This document shows, piece after piece, positions 57,715-64,000 of a DNA stretch of 64,000 nt; positions within the stretch are counted from its first letter, which is position 1; each line of letters opens with the position of its first letter. The notes below the pieces were generated by a model. It searched no databases. It was not told the origin of the DNA and saw nothing but the letters and a program-made list of their open reading frames with translations. Source of the stretch: Gambelia wislizenii (Eukaryota > Chordata > Lepidosauria > Squamata > Crotaphytidae). The stretch lies in NCBI GenBank assembly GCA_030847615.1, contig JAUMIR010000005.1, positions 105,243,116-105,307,115 of the forward strand, written 5' to 3'. Both the position numbers and the translations under genes were made by a program.

Positions 57715-57950
57715 ACAGTTGTCCCTTCACATTCGCTGGGGTTTGGTTCCAGGACCCCCCCCCCCATGAATACCCAAATCCGTTAATACTCAAGTCCCAT
57801 TATATGCAATGGCATAGCAAAATGGTGTCCCTTATATAAGATGGCAAAATCAAGGTTTGCTTTTTGGATTACTGTTTTTTAAAGAATATTTTCAAGCCGT
57901 GTATACTTAAAACCATGAATGCCAAATCCGTGAATGTGGAGGGACAACTG
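57715..57950. mobile_element. TIR DNA element (pogo-like MITE), well preserved
   Basis: Starts CAGTTGTCCCTTCACATTCG and ends GAATGTGGAGGGACAACTG, TA on the left (57713-57714) and at 57951-57952. The best-preserved TIRs in the window (about 20 bp). Core nearly equal to 34749-34978. It abuts the tail of the next LINE. Confidence 0.85.
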
Positions 57951-58440
57951 TAGAAGTAGAAGTAGTAGTAGAAGTAGAATCTTTATAACGGTCATAGACC
58001 AGCATAGGTAAAAAGGGGATACAGAATAAAGATAAAAACACAGGATAAAAACAGGCTAAAAGCAGTATTTAAAATATTAGCTCCAGTATAACAAGACTAG
58101 GTTGATACTATTCTACTGTTGAGGACATTGTCTGTCGAATTTTAACCACAGCTGCGCAGAATCTGGCAACATTGTAAGTTGTTCCTGGGTTGGTGTCTGA
58201 AAGCAACAAGTTTATGTAGAATTGTCCAGTGTGCCCTTGATATTTATACAACAGGGGTGAAATTAGGCTGAGACGTATGTCCCTGTAGTATGAGCACTGG
58301 AGTAATACATGCTCTGTTGTTTCTATTTGGCTGTAGTTGTTATAGTTGCCAAGGGGGCCCACATTTACCTAGTTTGGGGCCTGACTGATATGACTGTACC
58401 CCTTGAATAACAGTGGGGAACCCTATTTTAGCCCAAGAGA
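57951..58440 (-). mobile_element. LINE 3' end (clade unresolved), minus orientation
   Basis: Frame 58362-58108 minus gives ETTEHVLLQCSYYRDIRLSL, then FYINLLLSDTNPGTTYNVARF and CAAVVKIRQTM, a C-terminal block (HVLLxCxxY) of non-LTR ORF2. The end at 57953-57985 is an unusual (TTCTAC)n-like tail. 5'-truncated; clade could not be fixed. Confidence 0.6.
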
Positions 58441-58559
58441 AGAATTCACTTTCTGATAATTTTGGGATGTGTGTGTCAGCTTGATGGATGAAGCCAAATG
58501 CAAAAGGGTGGGACCAAAAATAACATCATATTTTAGCTTTAAATAATTTAGCTGTTATG

Positions 58560-58740
58560 ATATTAAATAATTTTACATTGTTTTAAAGTAATGATGCTGC
58601 AATATGGTAGTTTATTTAATTATGTTTCACCATTTTTATGGGTAATTTTAAATTAACGTATCATGTTTTAACCATGTGTGAGTCACCTTGGGTCCCATTT
58701 GGGAGGAAGGCAGGATATAAATTAAATGAATAAGCAATTA
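58560..58740 (+). mobile_element. L2/SINE-type tail
   Basis: gagtcaccttgggtcccatt, ttgggaggaaggcaggatat and aaattaaatgaat: a common squamate LINE/SINE 3' end in plus orientation. Confidence 0.5.
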
Positions 58741-59388
58741 TAATTCTTAAATAAACAAACACGAAGCTCTTGGGAGAGGTATTTCAACATCTTAGAATGT
58801 GAGAAAACATACAAATGTTGGGAAAATATCAAACAATGTTGTAACGGGAAAGGTAGTATGGACATCTGAGGATCCCAAATTCAGGCTTCAGAAGGGCTCC
58901 ATTCAGCCCTGAGGCCTGAACTTCCCCACCTCTGCTCTAGACACCAGAATCGTAATATTCCAGGAGTTCCATGAGAACTGAAGTGTCCTCAGAAAAGTTG
59001 TGTGTGTGGAAACATCCTGGAAAAGGGAAAGTACAAGACTCCTGTTTTGTATTTTTGCATCCCTGGGAATCTCTGAACTTATTAGTTTTCACTTCCTGTT
59101 CATGTGTAGAAAATTAACAGCAGGGCCACAGAACATCATAAGCTCAGGGACAGGACCAACATCACATCCCCATAGATCCTTTTTATTTGTGGGGCCCCTC
59201 AATGCGATTCATGTGTGAAAGTGGTTTTAAGAGAAAAGCAATTAAGTTATAAGAAGAGAGATTATTAGATTGCAATGCTATGTGCACTTACTTGGGAGTA
59301 AGTCCTAATGAACTTTTGAGAAAATGTGTAGACAGGTTTTTTTAAAGAGTACATTTTAAAATATTTTGACACATGAGTCAGCTGACGG

Positions 59389-59446
59389 GTTCAACCCTTC
59401 TTGCAAGTAGACCCAAACCAACCTACACACAAAGCTGAGACTCTGA
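59389..59446 (+). repeat. Local direct repeat, copy 1
   Basis: ttcaacccttcttgcaagta, then accaacctacacacaaagct and gagact. A second copy, about 85% alike by eye, lies at 60747-60804. The two flank the inverted TIR element at 59568-60075. Confidence 0.65.
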
Positions 59447-59567
59447 AGGCTCGTCTATATGAGGCAATAAAATGTGGATTGATGCGTGCTAACACCAATT
59501 CACAGCAGCTTTCATTTGTCTCCATGTTTTCCCCCAAGATCACAGACATGAGAAACCATATGCATTT

Positions 59568-60075
59568 GTTGTTCAAACAGGCATGTTTGTGAATCAAGAT
59601 GGTGGGTACAAATGAATTACTCATGTTTTTATTGTTGCCGCCACTGAACAGTATTTTTTTTAAAAGTAAATCCAAGGAGCGGAAGTGCAATCTTCCACTT
59701 AAATAAACAGAAGGATAAAAGGCTGTTTCGTTGCCTCAGTGCATGATCACTATGGCGAAAATCCAACATGGAGGTTCTGGGTGCGTGCCTTGATGGCAAG
59801 CTCTGCCCCCTGTACACGTCCAACCAATTAGCTTTCCACTTCCGCTCTTATCAGGAATGTGCAGCAAAGCAAATCAGTTGTCCCAACGAGCAGCAGTGCA
59901 CATTTCCTTCACAGTTTTAAAAAAAATAACGACGAAGCCGTGAAGGCTTTTCCTGTGGAGTATTTGAAGTTTTTTGCCCCCCTTCTTCCAAATACAGCAG
60001 ATTGATACAGGATCCCGTTTAGACAAAACAAATTCTCCTTGAATTCTATGAGGAATATTTTTGCCATTTAGACAA
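59568..60075 (-). mobile_element. Unassigned TIR DNA element, inverted uninterrupted copy
   Basis: Reverse complement of the element at 53264-54245 without the L2. The right end is ccatttagacaa (one mismatch to the other copy's TIR); the left end near 59568 is degraded (ttgttcaaacagg). Length about 508 bp against about 500 bp for the other copy. Confidence 0.65.
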
Positions 60076-60746
60076 GCCCTGAATTTCTTGCTCACCTGCA
60101 TAAACTGTTTAGTTGCCTGAGGTGTAAAAGTGTCTCAATATTTACAGTATGTAACCAGATTGTAGGAAGCAACTAATCCCCTACAAAATCTCTACCTTTG
60201 TAGTGACACTGGCAGAACATCATGTTTTGATACATTGCATTATTGGTGTGCCCTATCCAAAATCCTTTGATTCTACCCCTGCAAGTTTTTAAACAAGGGC
60301 ATTAATTCTGTACATAGTAACCCACCAGGGAAGATGATACCATCTCTACCATTTAAAAAGTACTTGAGTTAGGCTTGCTTGAAAGACATGGCTAAACTTA
60401 ATGATGATTCTTCCAAAACACTGTGAAAGCCTCTTCCTCTACATGCAATTTGTATACCCAGTCTGCAGCATGAACAGCTTCTTGAAATTGCAAACATGAG
60501 CAAGCTGTTTGTGTGACCTGGCTTATCACCTAGTAGTCCCATCTCAGTTGCAGCAGCTTCTGCTTCTGCTAGTGTTATCCACTACACATCTGCAATACTA
60601 GAAAATTCATAAAAATATGAGTTAGATCCTGATTGAATTGGTTGCACTAAGACTGCAATTGTACATACGTTGGTACTTGACAATAATAACCAGTAAACTC
60701 AGTGGAATTTATATCTGAGCAGATGTACATTGGATTATACGTGTTC

Positions 60747-60804
60747 AACCCTTTTTGCAAGTAGACTCTAACCAACCTGCAAACAAAGCTGAGACTGAAT
60801 GTTA
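60747..60804 (+). repeat. Local direct repeat, copy 2
   Basis: ttcaaccctttttgcaagta, then accaacctgcaaacaaagct and gagact; pairs with 59389-59446. Confidence 0.65.
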
Positions 60805-62812
60805 CAATATCCCTTTGCACTGCATTATACTGTTGGTCATGACAGATTTTAATGGGACCCAATTTCAACTTAATTTGAATCTATTTCTTCAAACGTTGTC
60901 CTTTGAACCCTGAAACATGAAGATGGACTGTTGGGCTCTGGGAGTCCTAAATTAGATCAGAAAGGCAGGAAGTGTCACTTGGCAGTAGTAGCCAGGAATG
61001 TTGCACACAAGGGTGTATGGTCTTCCTGCTGTATACACTTCAACAATCTTTGCATTGAGAAAGAAGGACTTCTGCAGCACTTGGGAACTTATTGACAATT
61101 GCATAGTGCTAGCTGTAGTAGTAGTAAATATATACAGGCTTTCAGGCTCCTCTAGGATACTGTATACGATTAGGTGCCTTTGAGACCCCCTTGATTTGTT
61201 GGTTAAGTGGTGGAAATATTAAACTAGAATGTGCATTAGATGCCACAGCGACCAAATTGTCATAGATGTAGGATTGTATGTTTGTATATCTTCACACATC
61301 TGTTTCAAAGGGCTGGGTAAATCAGCCTGTGAAGAAGTAGCTTCTTTGTGAAAGTTTTTTTTTTAAATCTCACAACACTTGCCTACTCTTTTAAGTGAAC
61401 AAGAGGTTTATAGTACAGTAGTGATGAAGCCATCAAATTTGATTCAAAATGTCAAACAACAATACCAGTATACAGAGAAATAATGACTTCGAAACATTCT
61501 TCACCAACATACATTTTCATGCAATTCAAAAAACCAACATTGGTATTCCAAATCTGTACATTTTAAGTGTTTGAACAATGAGGATTGCTACACTGCTTTT
61601 CAGTGCTGACTGCACTATTTGGGGGGGGGGCAGGGTAGTGTTATACTAGTCAAACCAGATGTGACTGGTAGATATGTTCTGTTAAAGGGTTGGGGTTTAA
61701 TTACTTTGTAGAGGAACTGTACCCATTAAATTGGTACAGCCAGAAAGTAATGTTCTTTTCCTTTTATCATATTTCTGAGGGTTGTGAAAGGCATATGACA
61801 AGCATACCCATGCTTTTCACAATGCACAATAAATTGCATCACCTTCTCTCAAGATCCCATTTTACAGGCAAAACCACCAGGCATCACTGTGCTCCTAAAT
61901 GAAAAAACTACAGAGCACAAGAACACCCTGTGTTGCCAGTGTGCTTGAACACTAGTAACAAAGTGATTATCTCCTGAGAAAGTAATCAAATTCCATTTAC
62001 ATATACTTGCCTGTAAAGAAATGGATCATAGCATTATCCAAGAAATTAATTAGGGAGTACATTAGAAAACTGGTATGTGCCAGCGTACCTTTTAAATTAA
62101 ATATATAAAATCTGGATAGGATTGTCAGTTCTCCTTTGGGGAGGTAGGAGGAAAGGTCCCCTGCACATAAAAAAAGTAGCATGTAAGAGATTAGCTTTTG
62201 TCTGTTCAAGGAAACTGTTTTTAAACTGAGAACTGATCAGTCATGCAATTCTTCCCCACATCTGTTAAATAAATGAATGGTGGTGTGATTGTAAGTGTCT
62301 GTGCTTGTGTTTAAGTAAGTAAGTGATGTGGTGTGTTATATATTCCAGGAACATTTTAAACATAGTCTGCTCTTTGTACAGAGGTAAGACTTAAAAATTA
62401 TTGCCAATTGTGCAGCTTCATGCTTCCCAAGCTGTCTGATATGATGGATAGGCATTCTCGCCCAACCCCCAATGTGCCAGGTACTATATTTGTACCATAT
62501 TATTATTGTATGCACATAGTTTCCTGGAAGCTCACTGTGGACTGGCAGCTAATCACTTGAGGACCAGCACCAATATACAGACCACCAACCTTTTTGGGTA
62601 GCACTGGCGGAGCACTTAGTGGCTTCTATAGAACTGTGTTGAGCAAAGCAAAATGTGCCTCATCACCCAGAAACTGTTGTCTACTAGGTCTGTCTGTCTG
62701 TCTCTGTCTCTCAGTCCTTTTCAAACCCCATTTTGGCAGTTTGCAGAATGAGACAAATTGCTAAGTTTAGGCAACTTACCTAATAGGCTGCCATATTTGG
62801 CTGTGGATTGTA
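60805..62812. other. Presumed intron/intergenic DNA, nothing firm
   Basis: No exon or named repeat. A short (GTCT)n run lies at about 62690-62712. Confidence 0.45.
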
Positions 62813-63022
62813 CAGTACAACCCTCCGTATCCACGAGATCGGTTCCCATGGTTTCATTTATCCACATCTGGAAAAATATGTTCTCTCTAGGGATTTGTAG
62901 GTCCTCCAGCGTGATTCTGTGGTATGCGTCCACCAGAAATATAGGGTTTGCTACTATCTGCGATTTTCACTATCCATGGTAAGTCTGAGAACATATCCCC
63001 CACAGATACAGGGATCATACTG
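62813..63022. mobile_element. TIR DNA element with shared module
   Basis: Starts CAGTACAACCCTCCGTATCC, ends ACAGGGATCATACTG, TA-flanked. Core: atgttctctctagggatttg and tcctccagcgtgattctgtgg. Confidence 0.75.
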
Positions 63023-63221
63023 TATTCTCCTTAGTAGATAGGGTAGTAAAGCCCTGTGTCAGATCTGTGGTTCATCATACCCACTACCATGAACCCTTGT
63101 TTATGCTGGATCTTGTTTGGTTACTCTAAGGCAGCCTACCCCAACTGGATCCTCTCCAGATGTTTGGGATAATAGGAATTGTATTCCAACATAGCTGGAG
63201 AGCATCCAGTTGTGAGAGGCT

Positions 63222-63470
63222 ACTCTAACCTTATCCGCTGGGGATTGGTTCGGGGGGGGGCATGGATACTGAAAACAGTGGATAATAGTGAACGTCATTG
63301 AAAATAATGGGACTTCCAGTTTAAAATACCATACAGTTGCCTTGGAGGACCTAGAACATGGCTAGAGAGGCCACATTTTCTCAAAAGACTCTATGGTAGG
63401 TGTGCTGTTTTGTATCCTGTGGATAATTGAATCAGTGGATAATGAATTAGTGGATATGGGAGTCCTACTG
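63222..63470. mobile_element. TIR DNA element, left TIR lost
   Basis: Contains tccgctggggattggttcgg, attgaaaataatgggacttc, cagttgccttggaggaccta and ends ggatatgggagtcctactg before TA. Same subfamily as the inverted pair at 48522-49046. The first ~15 bases of the left TIR are replaced by unrelated sequence. Confidence 0.75.
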
Positions 63471-63799
63471 TATTGTTTTTGTTGCAGCTTTGATTTTTAA
63501 GATCCTTAACAGGAAAGAACACATAAACTGTCCTCTCTGTGATGGAATTACATGAGCCATCCTAAGGTTCAACACTGATTTAGGTAATTTTGTTGGAAGA
63601 AACCTAGTTTTAATACCGAGTGATGGCATGCAAATATCAAACAAAGGAGGTGTAAAATTGCAATTTTTAAAAGCTTTGAAAATCCAATTTCACTTTAGTG
63701 TTTACATTTAATTGAATTATATTTTATTTTTAATTGATGTGTTTTATATTTAATGTGCTTACTAGTGATTGTAAATTTCCTTGACATGAAAAAGAATTA

Positions 63800-64000
63800 C
63801 AATAACCCCCATATCTGCTGATTTGCCAACCACAGATTCAATTATCCACGGTTGGTGACAGCAGGGGAAGGGAGGGGGGCAGAGGGATATTGCCTCCACG
63901 GGGCGATCACAGCGATCCCTTCCCCGTTCACCCCATAATCGCCACTGCATCGAGGCCATGGGCGAATGGAGAAGGGGTGGAGGAGCGATCTGGCCTCCCT
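63800..64000. mobile_element. TIR DNA element, cut by right window edge
   Basis: Starts after TA with CAATAACCCCCATATCTGC, then ttcaattatccacggttgg. The interior becomes GC-rich (gggcgatcacagcgatccc and an inverse-like gggaggccagatcgctcc at the edge), resembling the GC-rich interiors of 6707 and 29075. Confidence 0.6.

Noticed and set aside
50641..64000. SMIM14 coding exons
   Set aside because: No match on the plus strand to the start of the small protein as I know it; the coding exons, if present, are to the right of the window.

Overview
The window is nuclear DNA from a vertebrate, most likely a squamate reptile (lizard or snake; an iguanian lizard would fit). The reptile call rests on the repeats: tRNA-headed and 5S-rRNA-headed SINEs with a Bov-B-type tail (Sauria and 5S-Sauria types), CR1, L2, L1 and Tx1-like LINEs, a DIRS-type retrotransposon, and many short terminal-inverted-repeat (TIR) DNA elements. 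No bacterial-style genes, CRISPR array or operons are present.

One protein-coding gene is clear: UBE2K (ubiquitin-conjugating enzyme E2 K, E2-25K/HIP2) on the minus strand. Exon 1 (33140-33202) lies in a CpG island near 32.9-33.7 kb. Exon 2 is at 13387-13480, exon 3 at 4235-4293 and exon 4 at 3014-3096. Together they encode residues 1-99 plus two bases of codon 100, including the HPN motif and the catalytic Cys92. The rest of the enzyme and its UBA domain must lie beyond the left edge. Intron 2 begins with GC instead of GT.

A second CpG island at about 50.15-50.65 kb has a good plus-strand splice donor at 50499. In mammals SMIM14 lies head-to-head with UBE2K, so this is probably the SMIM14 promoter and non-coding first exon. 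I could not find any SMIM14 coding exon, so this rests on position and synteny.

The remainder is intronic or intergenic and rich in repeats. From left to right: a partial Tc1 element (1-804); a 5S-headed SINE (1.8-2.0 kb); a decayed DIRS element with RT, RNase H and tyrosine-recombinase remnants (7.85-11.0 kb, UBE2K intron 2); L2 tails (16.0 and 16.7 kb); SINEs and TIR elements (18.3-23.4 kb); a CR1 LINE (23.56-26.28 kb) carrying a second LINE nested with a target-site duplication; a minus-strand CR1 (28.95-31.08 kb) split by a TIR element that contains a 22-unit GC-rich minisatellite; a Penelope-type palindrome (34.2-34.4 kb); a Tx1-like LINE (43.9-44.5 kb); clustered TIR elements (46.2-49.3 kb); an apparently unassigned 500-bp TIR element present in two inverted copies (53.3 and 59.6 kb), one broken by a young L2; an L1 tail (55.6-56.5 kb); and further TIR elements to the right edge.

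No new functional system is evident. The most notable points are the GC-AG intron, the repeat-expanded TIR elements, the nested and inverted insertions, and the unassigned TIR family. Repeat-family names come from recognised sequence features, not from a database search.
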